Shown here: positions 26,101 to 41,100 of the stretch, piece after piece | How positions within the stretch are numbered: position 1 is the first letter of the stretch | How the letters are laid out: the number at the start of each line of letters is the position of its first letter | Source: Malurus cyaneus samueli | Taxonomy: Eukaryota; Chordata; Aves; Passeriformes; Maluridae | Assembly: GCA_009741485.1 (NCBI GenBank) | Contig: CM019236.1 | Span: forward strand, 44,172,118-44,236,117 | Direction of reading: 5' to 3' | Length of the DNA stretch: 64,000 nt | Program-made: the position numbers and the translations under genes | Notes under the pieces: generated by a model | The model's database searches: none | Told to the model about the DNA's origin: nothing | What the model saw: only the letters and a program-made list of their open reading frames with translations

Positions 26101-29100
26101 TGAAAACTCATCTCCCTCAGATTACTTCTCATGTTTGCTGTTGTTTCCAGCTTCCCATTTCTGTGTGTAAAATTCATAAAGAAGTTGAAAGCACTGATTT
26201 ATGTGGTGAAATTGTCCTTTAATTTCTGTCATTGATAAAATTTGTTGATGACTTTTATATACCCTATTTCTGTTGCTTAGGAATGGTTTCTAACTGGACC
26301 AAGATTCCTCCACCGCTTTTCAAAAAAGTTGTCATTGTACTGATAGATGCTTTGAGAGAGGACTTTGTGTTTGGATCCAAAGGTAAACAGTTCATGCCAT
26401 ACACCACGCAAGTTGTTGAAAAAGGGACTTCCTACAGTTTCATTGCTGAAGCCAAGCCACCCACTGTGACTATGCCTCGAATTAAGGTAAGTGGGGTTAT
26501 TTTCTGTTGTTTCATTGGAGGAGCTTTTGAAGTATGAGCTGTTTCATATGCTTGGAGTTGGCATAAAGGACAGGTTTATGGTGTGTCGTGGTTTGAACTG
26601 TGCCCACGACGTTCCCTCCCTTCCCCCCCCACCGGAGAGGGAGAAGGGAGAGCGAAAACCCAATTAACACGAAAAATTTATGGCTTTGAGATAACATAAT
26701 GGAAGAAGATACCTATGTACTCCACAAAAGTCAGACAGGCTGCATAACTTAAATTGCAAGATAGATTTATTACACACACTACTAAGACTGGCACTGGGTG
26801 AAAAAACAAGATAGGGATTATTACAAAGAGAAGAAAAATAAAATGGACATTTTAGACACCTGTTACACTTTCCCAGGGACCCATCTCTTCTTCCAAGTTC
26901 CCCATCTCCACCCCCCCATGTTGTCCCTCACACACAGGGGGGCGGGAGAATGAAAGTCTAACACAGATCAAAACACTCAGCTGTTGTCCAAGCGTTGTAG
27001 ATACAACATTCTTACAGCTCCAGCGTGGGATGTGTCCTTTTCTGAGAAACAGTCAGTGAAAACTGCTAATAGCAAAAGGAACTTCTTTACCTCACAGGAG
27101 AAAAGAAAGAAATGTCCTTCAAAGCCATGTTGTTTTTTTAGCGACTGAGTCCGATTATCACAAACCTCCTGGCAGAACACAAACACAGCTTCTTCTACAT
27201 CAAACTTCGTGGGGGAGCAAACCCCTTCTCTATTTCTTGGCTTCAAATCAAAAAAGTCCAGTCCTCAAAAAGCCAGGGTTTTTCTCTCACAGCAAGGTCC
27301 TTACTTCTCTATACAGGTCTCTCTCAATATGATGGAAGATCTTTTTCAAGAACAACTTATCTCCTCAGCTTGTCGAGAACCACAGCAGGGCACAGCTTCT
27401 CCTTACGGTTCTATGATCTTTAGATGTCTCCATTTTTCTTCTTAACTCCTCACCCTCCGCTCGTTTCTTTTCGTGCAGATACTAAAACTACATGCTATCA
27501 ATTAACCTAAACATGGCGGCCGCAACTATCTTGTTTTGAATTCTTTCTTAAATACTACAAAATACGTCATCACAGAGGTGTAACTATCTTGTGCAATTGG
27601 CCCAGGCCTGATGGTCAGCCTGTCCATCGACCTCAGAACCAATGATGGGTTGGCTCTGAAACACAGGAGGGGGGCAGGCCTCCCTTTGCTGGAGAAGAAG
27701 AAGAAGGAGACACCCCTAGGACTTCTCCCAGCAGCCATCTTTGTGTTTTTCTTGATCCCCATCCCCCACCACCAAAAATTGGACCAAGCAAAACCATGAC
27801 ATGGTGTTATTGTAGTCTGTGGCTGAATCTCTCTTTGCTATAGTAGTGCATGTGATAGAGTCCTGATTTGCCATGGCCAGGAGGTTAAGGTCAGATAAGG
27901 CCCTAGTGCAGGCTTAAATGAATGACAGTGCCTTTTGTTTTGTAATCATGGGAATGCAGTAGCCTCTGAGTTGGTGAGTTTTCCAGTTGTCTTCTGTCAA
28001 GGAACATTTTTATTGTATTTGTCTGTGTTCTTGTAACTTCTAAGAGAAAATCCAATTTTGTCATAGGGATGCTTTTGAAGAGCTTTAGAAGGAAATTGTG
28101 TGAAGTTCCAGGTAACTGAAAGATAAATTGTGATGGTGTCATCAAACTACTTGGTCATCCAGGCTTATCAGTGGTGGATGTGAGTGACACCTCTTCATTG
28201 AAGAAGCTGAGGGAGTGATCATTGATAGGTCAGGTAGCAGGCAAGTAAGAGAGTGAGGGGTAGGTGGTCTGACACCTCTTTGTGGGTGGATTTGATTGCT
28301 TTTTGTAGAAGTTTCTTACTGTTTTAAGGTACTGTCATTGCTAAGGTTGAATCAGTTTCCTTCGACCTAAACTGTTTTTTGGTGCTTTAATGAGTAGTAA
28401 ATGAGGCAAATTTCAGCTGTCATAGGGAGCCTTCTTTCTGTCCATTAATTATGGCAAAATGATTTTTTGCTTTTATAAAACTGTTATCTCTCACATTATC
28501 CAGCCCTGTGTTGTGACAGGGGAGGTTATGTGGCAAGGTGAGTTGTGTTCTTTTGCTTTGTTATGTTTCCTTACTGAAAACGGAATTTACCTGCTATCTG
28601 GTTCACAGTTTCCTCCTGCTTATATTGTTATTATCTTCTGAGCACTGGAAGGTTCTTGTTTAATGTGTCTCTTTTCTTGTTTCATTAGGCTTTGATGACA
28701 GGTAGCATACCTGGTTTCATCGATGTTGTTGTGAACCTCAATTCTCCAGCTCTGTTGGATGACAATCTGATATGGCAGGCAAAAACGGCTGGGAAAAGAA
28801 TAATATTCTACGGCGATGATACTTGGGTTAAATTGTTCCCAAAGCACTTCGTGGAATACGATGGAACAACATCGTTTTTTGTGTCAGACTTCACAGAGGT
28901 GAGAGTTTTTATGATCCCAAGTTAAATGCAGTGAGTACAATCAGTGTTAGTTTCTGAGAATGAATGGGTAAAGCTACCCTTATTCTGAAATGCACACCTG
29001 GAAATTAAATAGAAATTTGATTTGTATGTCTTTGGTATGGGCACTGTGAAACTAAGCATTTCAGTCCCTCTCACACATGCTGTGAGTGCAGGAATGATAC

Positions 29101-32100
29101 AGTAATCATCAGTGTATTACTCTATAACTCTCCTAAACATACCATTTTCCCACAAAACTTGTTGTGGGTGGAAGTTAGACCAGTTGCTTTGTTTAAAAAG
29201 TCTCCACTATCCACATTTTCAGTTTGCTGTCACTTTTTTATTAGTTAGTGCCATCTTTAAGAGGCTCATCAATATATTACTGTGGTCTCTTAGAGGCATT
29301 CTTTTATGGTATTGCATCACTTATACAATGGCAGTGGGAGGAGTGTTTCATTATGTTAGCAAAGCAGAGCAGAGAAAATAAACAAGTTCTGAAAATGTTT
29401 ACTCTGGGCACATTAGAAGAGTAAATGCTTTGGCAAATTTACTTCATTTTTGAGCGTTTGTAATGTATAAAACTTCAGGCCATTGGCCTGCTGTGACTGA
29501 CTTACATGTTTTATTATTTAAGGAAATTAGAAAGGTCTTATATTAATTGGAAGACACTTCTAATTGGTTACACTAATGTGACTTGTGAAAGCCTCAACCT
29601 GGAGTGAAAAGTGCAAATGTTCTGCTGGGTCCGTGGTTATGTGGCTCTCAAGGTCTTAGTGTAATCTTCATGCTTTCTTACTATAGCCTATTAAACACAC
29701 AGCTTTTTATAGTTTTCTTGGTAGTTTTATCCTGACTCAACTAAGTAATGTTATGTGTGACATATTGTGGGGATTTTTAATATCCAAACTGCATTTATGC
29801 AAGTAAAAATGTAGTGCCAGCCTAAGCTGGAAAATAGTTGATTTAGGCCCCAAATAGCACTTTTCAAATAGTTTTTTTTCTTTCTTACTATATTGCCAGT
29901 TCTTTGACATATAGCAAGTACAATCTTTTTGTGTTTGTACACTAGCAAAAACTGAGTTGAAAGATCAGGATTTGTTGTACCCCTGTGCTTCCTGTCACTA
30001 AATAGAGACTTTCTGTTGTACTTGTGATACTTGATGGAGCGCTTGAAAAGTGATAGTCTGGAGTGTGAAAGTGACTGAAAAGTTATTGAAACAGTTTTTA
30101 AAAGTTTTTGAGGAAGCTTTGCAACCTATTTGCATTGTCTGTATGTAATCTGATGCATCATTACCAGAAAAGAGCTAATTGGGTGAAAAATCTGTTTTTC
30201 AAGGCAAGTATGTTTGACTGCTTGACATTGAACTAATCAAATTTCTTTCTTGTTAACATTGTGAGTGACTGTAAATCTCAACAACTTCAATGGAATTTTT
30301 ATGGATAGTGTAGTTAACTTTTTAGTGCTTTTTACAGGAGGGAATATTTTTTAACCTTGTAATTGTGTTCATTTTCTTTGAGGTTGATGATAATGTTACC
30401 AGACATTTGGATAGAGTGTTAAAGAGAGAAGACTGGGATCTTCTAATACTACATTACCTGGGGTTGGACCATATTGGACATATGACTGGGCCAAACAGCC
30501 CATTAGTGGGACCAAAACTTCGTGAAATGGATAACATACTGAAAAAGATTCATATTTCTCTTCTTTCAAAGGTAATACATCTTCGTGAGTCAGCATCTGT
30601 TAGTTGTGGACTGACATCAAAATACTTGCTGGTTGTTGGTAGCTTGTTTAGTCCTAGAATAAAGTAGGTATTCTGTGCTTTGTCTTCCTGGGCAGTTTTC
30701 CAGTTAACAGTGGGAAACAGCATTTTTAAGGATTTTCTGGCTGATTTCAGAAACATCTGTTAACAGCCTCTTCTGGGCAGCTGTGGGAAATAAGGTCAGC
30801 CTCCCCTTGGTAGGCTGGAATAGGAGAAGAATGCCTGCCAAAGTTCTCTTATTATTCATAATTAAATTGGTTGTTGGTGTGCTTTCTAGTAATGAAATTC
30901 AGCACGAGAAGTAATGGGCATATGCAGCTAATGGCTCTGATGTCCAATAATATGAAGGCGTACCTAATTTTTAGATATTTGGAAAATTCAAATGTAAATG
31001 ATGGTCTTGAGCTACATCTCTTTCATGGTAAATGTAGCACATCTAAATCAATCTAAATCTGTTTTTAGATTTGTAAATACAGGTTGTCACTTACATCCAA
31101 AATCCAGCAGACTGGATTTTGAAGCACTGAGTCCTAGTTCCAAGTGGTCTCAAGCTTTGTTTCATGTTCAGAATAAACTACTGCAGTTCAGAATAGCTGG
31201 TCATGAAATTGCAAAAGTATTTTTAGTCAAGTGGATAAAATTGCATGAAAGGAGAGGTTAAATCCTGTATATGGAAGTTCCATGGATGTTACAGTGGTTT
31301 TTCTGCCATTTTTTAGTATGTTTGCTTTTACAATTACATGCAAGTCTCCATGTCAGTTTTAGAATGAAGATATAATGAGAGCACTTTACTTTTTTGATAG
31401 AATTAGTACTGGTAATAACTAGAGATGACAAAAACCTACATATTGTTTTTTGTCTACATTGTGGAATGACTTTATTTTCTGCCACTTTGTTATCTCAATG
31501 TTCTTGGATAGGTCTCACTTAAGTTTCTGTTTCTTTTTATTCAGAAACATACACATCATTTAACATCAGTCTTCACTGACTGTCTGAGTTCAGTCCCCAG
31601 TCAGTCCGACTTCAACCCCTAGAACCCTTGAGAAACTAGAGACTGTTAGAAATAGGATTATTTTTTAATATTGAATTGGTATTATTTTGATATTTATAGT
31701 ATTAATAATTCAGCATGTATTTGAAAACTCACTGAAGCTGAAGAAATGAAGAGGGGGAATATTTCTTTGTTAAGGCTACTGTTTCTAAACTCCTGATTTT
31801 CTTCTCACAGTGTTAATTTTTATTTAATCTTCCAGAGAGTTTCTTGTGACTCTGTAAATTAAGGGTTTTTTTAAAGCTTTTTTGTGCTTTTTTTTTGCTA
31901 AGATACTGTCAAGAGTGTTAGATATATATGTGCCTTAACTTTTAAAAAATATTATTGCGGCATAATACTTAGTTGCAGAAATCTCTTGTTATTTGGCACC
32001 AGGGTGTTGTGAGCAAGTTTCAAAAATGAAATTTTGAGAATATTTGTGTTTGAAAATGATGAAGATAGTGAAATGATATAAATAAATTATGCTTGTATGG

Positions 32101-35100
32101 TAACTTAGACTTTTTTTCTGTGATTTGCAGGAGGAAGCTTCTCTGCCCAATTTGCTAGTTGTTTGTGGGGATCATGGGATGTCTGAAACAGGTAGTCACG
32201 GTGGCTCTTCAGAAGGAGAAGTGCATACACCACTGCTGTTTATCAGCTCTGCTTTTGAAAAGAGAAGTGGTAAGGATCAGAGAAGCATGATTTTTTTTTT
32301 GAAGTGTCTTTTTTTCAGCTGGAATGGAGTTAATTTTCTTCATAGTAGCTGGTTCAGGGCTGTGTTTTGTATTCAATATGAGAATAATGTTGATGACACA
32401 CTGGTGTTTTTGTGTTTCCTCTGAATTAAGGGTTTTACTTTACCAGGTAAACACTTTTTGTGTTTACTCTGAATTAAGGTGCAAAAGGAGCCATTAAGGA
32501 GCATAACTAGGATAGCTCAGCTGGGCTGACCAAAGGGATATTCCATACCATGGAATGTCATGCTTAGTGTATCAACTGGGGGTTGCTAGTTGCTGCTTGG
32601 GGCTTGGCTGGACATTGGTCAGCAGATGGTGATAAATTTTATTGTGAATCACTTGTTTTTCCTGTTTTCCCTGTCTCATTTTCATTACTATGAGTGTCTG
32701 TGTGATACTCGGTGTAAGGCTCTGGTAGATACCAGTGCATACTATTCTCTAATAGGATAGGAATATTACTGCTGTGCAACTGTAACAAGAACACTTATAA
32801 TAATATGTAGATTATAGTAATTATTGTAATGAAAAGGGAAGAGGGAGAGGAATAAAACCTAAGAAAGGGAGAGGAAAAAACCTCAAGAGAAACATGTGAT
32901 GCACAATACAGTTTCTCATCACCTGCTGATTGGTGCCCAGTCCATCTTCAAGCAACAATGCGCAGCACCCAGTCAACTCCCTGCAGTTTGTATACTGGCT
33001 GCAATGCTCTATGGTATGGCCTATTCCTCTTGTGGTCAGTGCCCCAGCTGTGTTCCTTCCCAACTTCTCATGCTGGCAGAGCACAGGAAGTGTAGAAGGT
33101 CTTGATATAGAGTAAGCCCTCCTAACCAATAGCTAAACATCAGTGTGTTATCAGAATTATTCTCATACTGAATCCAGAACACAGCCCTGTACCAGATACT
33201 AGGGAGAAAATTAACTCTGTCTTAGTTGACACCATGCCAAGAACACACTGGCAACTCTAATTTATTTTGGAATTCTTCCTGAAAAGTGCTTTGGTTTATT
33301 CTGCAGCTATTTGGAAAAGCCCGTTTGGTGTGGCCCAAAACTCTGGTTTTAGCCAAAGTTAGCATCTGTATCTTGGTGAAACCATGAATCAGGCTTTATA
33401 GCTGCTGGGACAATTGTGTATTTCTCAGATAATTTTTTACAGCACTGTCCTGAGTGTTGAGACCTAATGACATCTGTTGCTACTAATGGTAATGATCCTG
33501 GGCTAATGGTAAATGAATAGGTTGAGGTGCAAAATCCTATTTGAAGTGAATTTAAATTTTGTCTTTCATGGCCAGAATATTTTCTTGGCCTCCATTCTTC
33601 CTTCTCAGACAGCTAGGATAGAGGAATGAATGACAATTTCTCACGCAGAGTTAACAAGGAGGAAGAAAGCCATTAGGAGGCTAGAGACTAGGTAGAAATA
33701 CCATTTTTTAAAAATATCAGATTGATCTGACCTTGTGAAAGAGTGAGAGGTGATGGCAGTGATAACATGAGTATTGATTACTTAAGGAAGTCTTGAGGAA
33801 GGAATATGGAGCATGAGTATGTTTACAGTATGGGACAGTTAATTTTATATCATTAATGTGAGTTTACATGTTTCTGAAGCTAATTTTCTACTTGTTGATA
33901 ACAATAAAAAATAAAAGCCAGATAGTTAAAGGCAAGAGACAGTAAAGAAATGGAGTGATAGAGAATCTTCAGTCTACTTTGCAGAGTCATGCTTAAATAA
34001 ACTCCTTGACTGAGTGAATTGGTGGAATGTAGTTATGCCAGGAGTGAATATTTTCCCCAAAATCATACTCCATTCTGCCTTTATTCTGCCTCTTGCTCAT
34101 TTCCATCTGATTTCTTCTTTTCTAAAGCCTAAGTGCAGAACCTTGATTTATTTATCTTGCTGGAGGTCATGCAGCACAATGAAGGGAGATTTTTATGTCT
34201 GTCATTTATAAAGCTGTTATCCAGCTGCAATAGAAAGCATTGCTTAAGGAGTCATTGACATCTTCTCAGGTCTGAAAACAAAACAAAGTTGAGTGGACCA
34301 AAGCTTTTGGCTAAGGCTTTATGAATTTCACCAGCAGGTATTGACAGCCAGACCATGATAGTATAGATTCTATAAGTTCAGTCTCCTGTTCATTGGGATT
34401 AGTTTCTATAAGGTTTAAACTGAACGAGCAGTTCTTACAATGCAGTGAAATATATCTATTCACCTATCTTTTGTGAGAGTTCATGATTTCTAATGCCTTT
34501 GTAAATGTCCAGCAGTTTACTTTTCGTTGGTACGGTGATCAGGATTCTAGTGACTGCTCCTTGTGATCCTGCTGTCAACAAAATGTACTGTGGTTAATTT
34601 GGTAGACCTCAAAATAGTAATCCTGTGGGCTTTTTGCATTTAGTATGCTGTCAGAGTATTACTTGTATAGCCTTCCACAGAGATGTGTCACCCATGATTG
34701 GCTAAATGTGTTTGGTAGTTTGGCTTTTTTTTAACCAGTTAAGAACTTGCCTTTAAAGATAAAATCTGAAAGCTGCTGACATACAGAAACTCATGCAAAG
34801 AGGCTTTACGGATTATAGATGGCATTCTGTGCAAGTATGGGATTAATCAGAGCTAGATGAGAAATGAGAGAAATTTTAATGCTCTTAAAGGGAGCCTTGA
34901 GAGGAATAAAGACTATATAGAATTCTTTCTATACTGTTTTTAAGTCAAAATGCTCAATGCCTGAGGTTACAAAGAGGATGAAATAAAAGCATAATAGAAA
35001 AACACTGTTACCTAACTAGTTCAGCATGAAAAGAAACAGCTGGCAAAACAATCTTAAACAGAAAGTTACTTATGTTGATAAAATCATTCACTTGTGTAGA

Positions 35101-38100
35101 TTTCTGTGTGACTGAAAGCTAATCCTGACAACTGCTATAAGCTAATGGAATCCTGCACAAGACCCTTTAAAAATCATTGGGTTTGCCTGCATGTAGCCAT
35201 GGATTTTGAGCCTCAACATTCTTTACCTGATCTCTAATTCTGTTTGCCTAGCAACCTGATATTAATTAGATGTTGAGCTGTTGTCATTAGATTGGGAAGC
35301 TTCTAGAATGCTGTCAACATTGTTTTAGATCTCATTCTTTGTTCATATGTTAAATTGGCCTATTGTAGTGCTTTCTGTTGTTTCTAATGTAAAAGTTATG
35401 AAATTCTCTTAGGATGCAGCCTGCAACTTGATATTAAGGTGATCCCCTGGACTATCTGTTTTCTTACTTGTATAACATTTATGTTATGTTTACAGTAGTT
35501 GTTAGCATTGAGGAGTTATGCTAGCTAAAAATTTAATAAATTTAGGATTTACAGCAGCAGAGGATAGCAGCTGAAAAAGATCAGTCAGCTCTCTGCAGAC
35601 CACTTAAAATAGCTGATCTAACACTAATGAAACAATTTTGAAACTATTAAGGTGCCATCTGTCTCTGGAGAAATAGAATGGACTTGCAATTGAAATGCTT
35701 CTTTTCCTGTCCCTATTTTTCCTTGTTCTTTTTTATTTTTGTTGATTCTAGGTCCTCTAGCCCAACCTGAACGTGTGCAGCAAACAGATTTAGCTAGCAC
35801 ACTGGCAATTGGTCTTGGTCTGCCAATTTCAAGAAACAGTGTGGGGAACCTTATATTGCCAGTTGTTGGAGGCAAGACAATGAGAGAACAGCTACGTTTT
35901 GTGCACCTGAATGGGTTCCAGCTTAGCAGATTGCTGCAAGAGAATACACCTGCATATGAAAAAGGTAAATTAGCTAAATATATATATATTACAGATATAC
36001 TGAAAGGACATTGCTTATAGAAGAACAGTTTGGACTTTTAAATTCAATAGTATGGCATTGCACTGCAAATCAGCTATTTTTTGAGAGCAATATTCAGAGA
36101 AATTGTACTGAATTCAGTCTTTACTGCAAGCTACTTTGCTACGCCGCTTCTGAATACATTTTTTTAATGACTAGTAATACTCTGAGTAGGCAAAAGAGTA
36201 AAAATAATGATGGAGTAAGATTAAAGTAAAACTGCCAGTGTAGTTAAATCATAGTGCTTTCATAACTGCTCTTTGTGAGGTGTCCTACATAGGGCAATGA
36301 CTCTGAGCTATTTGGAGAATTAACACAATATAGTGAATTTTCTAGTTTAAATAGAAAGATGCTTCAAGTAAAGCTGGGAAATAATTTAGGGTAAGTTATC
36401 TTTTTATTTAATTTTTATGTATGAATTTATTTGGAGCGAGAACCTGGAGAACTGCTTATTAAAAATGCATGTATGTATGTGTATTTGTAGGAAAGAATAA
36501 AAAACAAGTGGAAAAATTAAACCAAACCTATCAAAATGTGGTTTTTCATTAGGAAGCATGAAATAAACTGCAGTATAAATAATGAAGTTAATATAATAAT
36601 AATTTTGTAAGAGGTGAAGGAGAATATTTTACCATTGGCATTAGAAGATGTTGTTGTCTTAAAATGACTGTGAAGCTTGTCAATTGATTTATAATCTGTT
36701 GAATTATTAAAGGAACTAGATGAGAATGCAGAGTTATTTTACAACTAGGAATAATTAAAGTGGGTAGCAACATCAATTTTAGCAAGATGATCCTTGTAGG
36801 TCAAGAATCAATTCTCTTTCAGCATCAAGCTTCTAAGCATAATCAAACCTTGTTCAGGAATCTCAACAGAACAAATGCTGCTTGTTGCGGCAACATGCCC
36901 ATAGCAGGACCCATGCTTCAACTTTTTTGGTATTTTTTTTCTGCACAGATTTCCTCACTTAACCCAATTGTGTCAAGTGAGGAACTTGCCCTGTTGGGGG
37001 GATTCAGGATATGACTATGTTGCTGGAAATGCCATCACAAAACTATCTGACAGTATTTCTGCAAACAGTGGTGAAACAGACAGAAGTTTCTACCAGCATC
37101 TGGTTTATCTTTTGTCAGGGAGCAGCTTACTTTCAACTTGTAGCTTTCATCTGAGAAATGAAAATCAAAATTGCTGAGGATAAAAATGTGGGAATTTTTA
37201 ATGCTGTGTGCTTGTGACTTGCAAACTGTTATGCTGCCTTACTGGAAAGGATCCACAGTGAGTTTCTCTCAGTAACAGAAAGTTTCAGTAATATGCAGTA
37301 AGGTGCAAGTCTAGGTCCAAGTTGTGGTACCTCTTTTTGCAGAGTCTGAATGTCAATTTGCCCTGTTTCTGTAAATTTCTTAGAGAGGTCTTGTTTTTCT
37401 TAGAGTGTCCTAGGTGTGCAAGGCTGTAGCTTAGTGCTTTGGTCTGTGCAGTTAAGATTGGCAGGTGCTGTTTGTTTAGTGTTGTTTGATTGATGTGGAT
37501 ACTTCATGCCATATAAATTCTGCAGAAAATGTCACTTACTCAGTGACTAATATATATAACTTAAGAGCATGCATGAATGGCTATTTGTTTTGCATGGCTT
37601 TTAAGTGAAGATAAATACAATCCCACTATCCCACTACAGGCACATACACATCTGTCAGGATTCCCCTAGAAAGAGGTTACCTTGCAGAGAAGTCATTACA
37701 TTCATTAATATGATTCATGTTCAAGAAGATTGCCCTCTTTTTAAAAAGGTAAAAAGGAGGATCCTGGGAGATACTTAACCAGTCAGCCTCACCTCTGTGG
37801 TCAGTAAGATCACAAAACAGGTCCTCCTGGAAGACATGTCAAAACACATGGAAGACAAGAAGGTTATTAGAGACGACTGATGCTACTTTGCCAAGGGCAA
37901 ATTGTGCTGACTAATTTAGTGTCCTTCTATGGTGGAGTAAATGTATCAGTGGACCACAGAAGATGTGTATCATCTACTTAGACTTCTATAAGGCCTTTGG
38001 TAAGGCTTTCCTCAACATTCATAGTGCTGTTATAGTGATGTGGTTTGACAAATGGACTCTGTAATGAATAAGAAATTGGCTGCATGGCCATGTCTGTAAA

Positions 38101-41100
38101 GTCAGTGGCTTAATGTCCAGTTGGATACCAGTAATGACTGGTGATGCCATGAAAGATGTCTCCATTAACTGTGCTGCGGGTGAACCAGATAATCTCTAAA
38201 GCCACCACCAGCCTGAACAATCCTACAGTTCAAAGATTGTAAGTTGGGAATGTGAGGAGGGAGAATTTGCCCTTATGTAAGAGAGTTGTGACAGGCACAG
38301 AGCTCTGCCTGGGAGGGAGTGATTAAATAGTTGAAAACTTCTAGGTCAAGATTAGTGCACAGACCAACATGAGCAATATTGTTATGGGTGTCTAGTGCAG
38401 ACAGTGTGTAAGGAATTTGTAGGTTTTTGGACAACTAGAGGAAATTCTGTGTTCACCACCCGTGGCTCTCATATGGTACTTCAGCCATCCTGTTATATTT
38501 CAGGCAAGGTACTGGACAGCAAGCTAGACTGAAAAGTGGCTCAGCTGCTAGGTTCATGTGAATGTGATCAGCAGCACAAAGTCCCCCTGAAGGCTAGTCA
38601 CTTGTGGTCAACCACAGGGCTTGACTCACGCCAGGACTATTTAACACCTTCATTAATGATCTGAGCAGTGGGACAAAGTGGCCCTTCAGCCAGGGAATGA
38701 CACAATAGAAACCTGGAAGTGCTTGATATGGTAGGCTGATCTGCTGCGACTCAGAGGCACCATGACAGGCTGAAGAAATGTGCTAACAGGAACCTCTTAA
38801 GATTCAGCAAAGGGAGATGCCAAATCCTACACCTGAGAATAAATAACCCCAATGCACCAGTGCAGATTGGATAGTGACTGGCTGGAAAGTAGCTTGGTGA
38901 AGAACCACCAAGGGGTGATTGGGGTCACTAAGTTGAACATCATGCAGCAGTGCACCCTTGTGAAAGGAAGGGCAGTAGCATCCAAGGTGGCATTAGGAGG
39001 ACAGTCTTCAGCAGGTCAATCCTTCTTTTATCAGCTGTGATGTGCTGACATCAGGGGTCTTGCATCTAGTTCTGGACTCCTCAGTACAATAATGTAGTGG
39101 TACGATGTAGTGGGTGCAGTGCATGGCCATGAAGGTCATGAAGGGATTAGAGTATCTGTCATACAAGGAGAGGCTGAGGGTGCTTGGATTGTTCAGCAGG
39201 GGTCTTGTCAATGTAGATGATAAGTGGTGGGAGGGAATAAATGAGATCAAACCCAGGTCTAATTGGTAGTCCCCACAAAAAAAATTAGAGAAAACCTTTT
39301 TAGATAAGATTTATCAAACACTGAAATGAGTTGGCAAGAGAGGTTGTGGAGGCTTCATTCTTGGAAGCATTCAACACCTGACTGGACACAGATCTGAGCA
39401 ATCTTTAGCTCAACCTGCTCCGAGCCTTTTGATCTTTGTAGAACATCTGAACACTCATCAGAGTTATGCTGACAGCTCTTGGGCCATATAATTACTGAAT
39501 TCCACAGACAAGGTCTGCTACCAGGTTTTTTTGAGAGAAAGAAACCTCAGAAGACAGTTGGACTCAGGTGGACATCACTCACATTTACCCAGTTGGATGT
39601 CACTCACATTTGCTGCTGCAGTTTCAAACTTTTCAATGCAGATTCTCAGCTAGTAAGAACTAATGGATCATAACATTTCAGTTGAATGCTAAGAGAAATG
39701 CTTATGACTGGAACTTCAGTTTAAAGTGAAAGATATACTTGAATATACTTGCAAAGATAGCATAAGCCTTGCTGCTTAAAAAAAATTCCAACTCTGGAGG
39801 TCGAACCCAGTAAGCTCTTCTGAAGAAGAAAACATGGCATTCATATCCAGAGTGTTATAATTTACAGCACAGGGGTTAGAGCACAGCTATTAGAACCACG
39901 AGGATGATGTCTTAGTCAGTCATAGTTGGAAAAGATTCACTTGTTGTAAACTATCACATAACATATACATTCATTTTTCATGCTATGTAAGTGTCCTTCT
40001 TGACGCAATGAGATGAAGTCAGATGTCAGTTGAGTTGAATCACAGTCAGTGGGAAGGCAGAATGACCTTTACAATCTGTTTCATAAAGAAGCCGTGGGGT
40101 TCCCTGAATTCAGCTGCTCCACGGTTAAGAACCATAACCGTATACAAAAATTCCTTCATCTTCAAATGTGTTTTAAATATATTCTGTTAATAAAGAGCAG
40201 AATGAAAGCAGGTCAGTAACTTTCCCCCCACAATTCATATATAAACATGCATTTTCAAACTAATAGGTAGTGCAACATTTAATGGGACTTTATTCATTGA
40301 GGTACAAAGAAATCATTACGGTTAAACCTGTCTTCAAGTAAACTAATTTTTCCATGAGCAACTTGTAGCTTGACTAAGGGCTTCATTATTTCAAACACAT
40401 ATTTTTGAAGCATACTAATAAATAATGTGAGGCATGAGGTCTTCTTTTGACAGATGTGGACACATGCGTCTAAAAAACAGTCTGGAAAAGGAGAATAAAA
40501 ATATCTGGCAAAAATTAAGAAGCTGAAAGGAGAAGTATCTAAAACACTCAGGTTTTTTAAGCAAGTTCATACCTCAGTGTAAGATAGGCAGCTCTAGGTA
40601 TCTAGCAATGCTTCCTTCATGTTTGGAACTTCTGAATGTGTAGTTGAGTGATAAACTAGGACTGTTTCTTTGAAAGACATTTTGCAGTGGAATGAAGAGT
40701 CATGCTTCAGAGCAAGTAGGATATTGTTAATAAAACGAGTGCAAGCTTTTAAATTTGAGACTGATCCTGAGCTTGTATTAGATTGAAATAATTTGACTTT
40801 TACTGGGACATTTATATATTGAAATTGGAGAAGTCACTTCTACATTATTCATTCTTTTCTTGTAACTCTTTTTAAATGATTGCTGCCTGTGACTGGAACT
40901 AAGTGAAATTGTTGTGAAATAGATGCTTGTGAAGCATATCATCTGCTTGTGACAAGATGGTTGAGAGGCCAAGGCACAAATTGCTCACGTAATATCATGC
41001 AAGTAAAATATTGCCAGTGCTTTGGGAAACGTGCAGCTGGGCAAGCTTTCTTTGGATTTTGCTTCAAGTTTGACTTTCTGATGAGTATGCTGTGCAGGAG

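Larger units (their letters stand above)
32270..35751 (+). other. PIGG: PIGG intron 5
   Basis: This 3.5-kb intron has donor GTAAGG and acceptor gttgattctag. Soon after the donor it carries two LTR copies in opposite orientation (about 32,305-33,235), annotated separately. The remaining 2.5 kb is AT-rich with nothing recognised. Confidence 0.85.

Noticed and set aside
26837..26842. AATAAA on the + strand within the intron 2 LTR as a premature PIGG poly(A) site
   Set aside because: It lies in the antisense LTR without a clear downstream GU-rich element. PIGG exons continue in phase for another 34 kb, so use as the main 3' end is unlikely.
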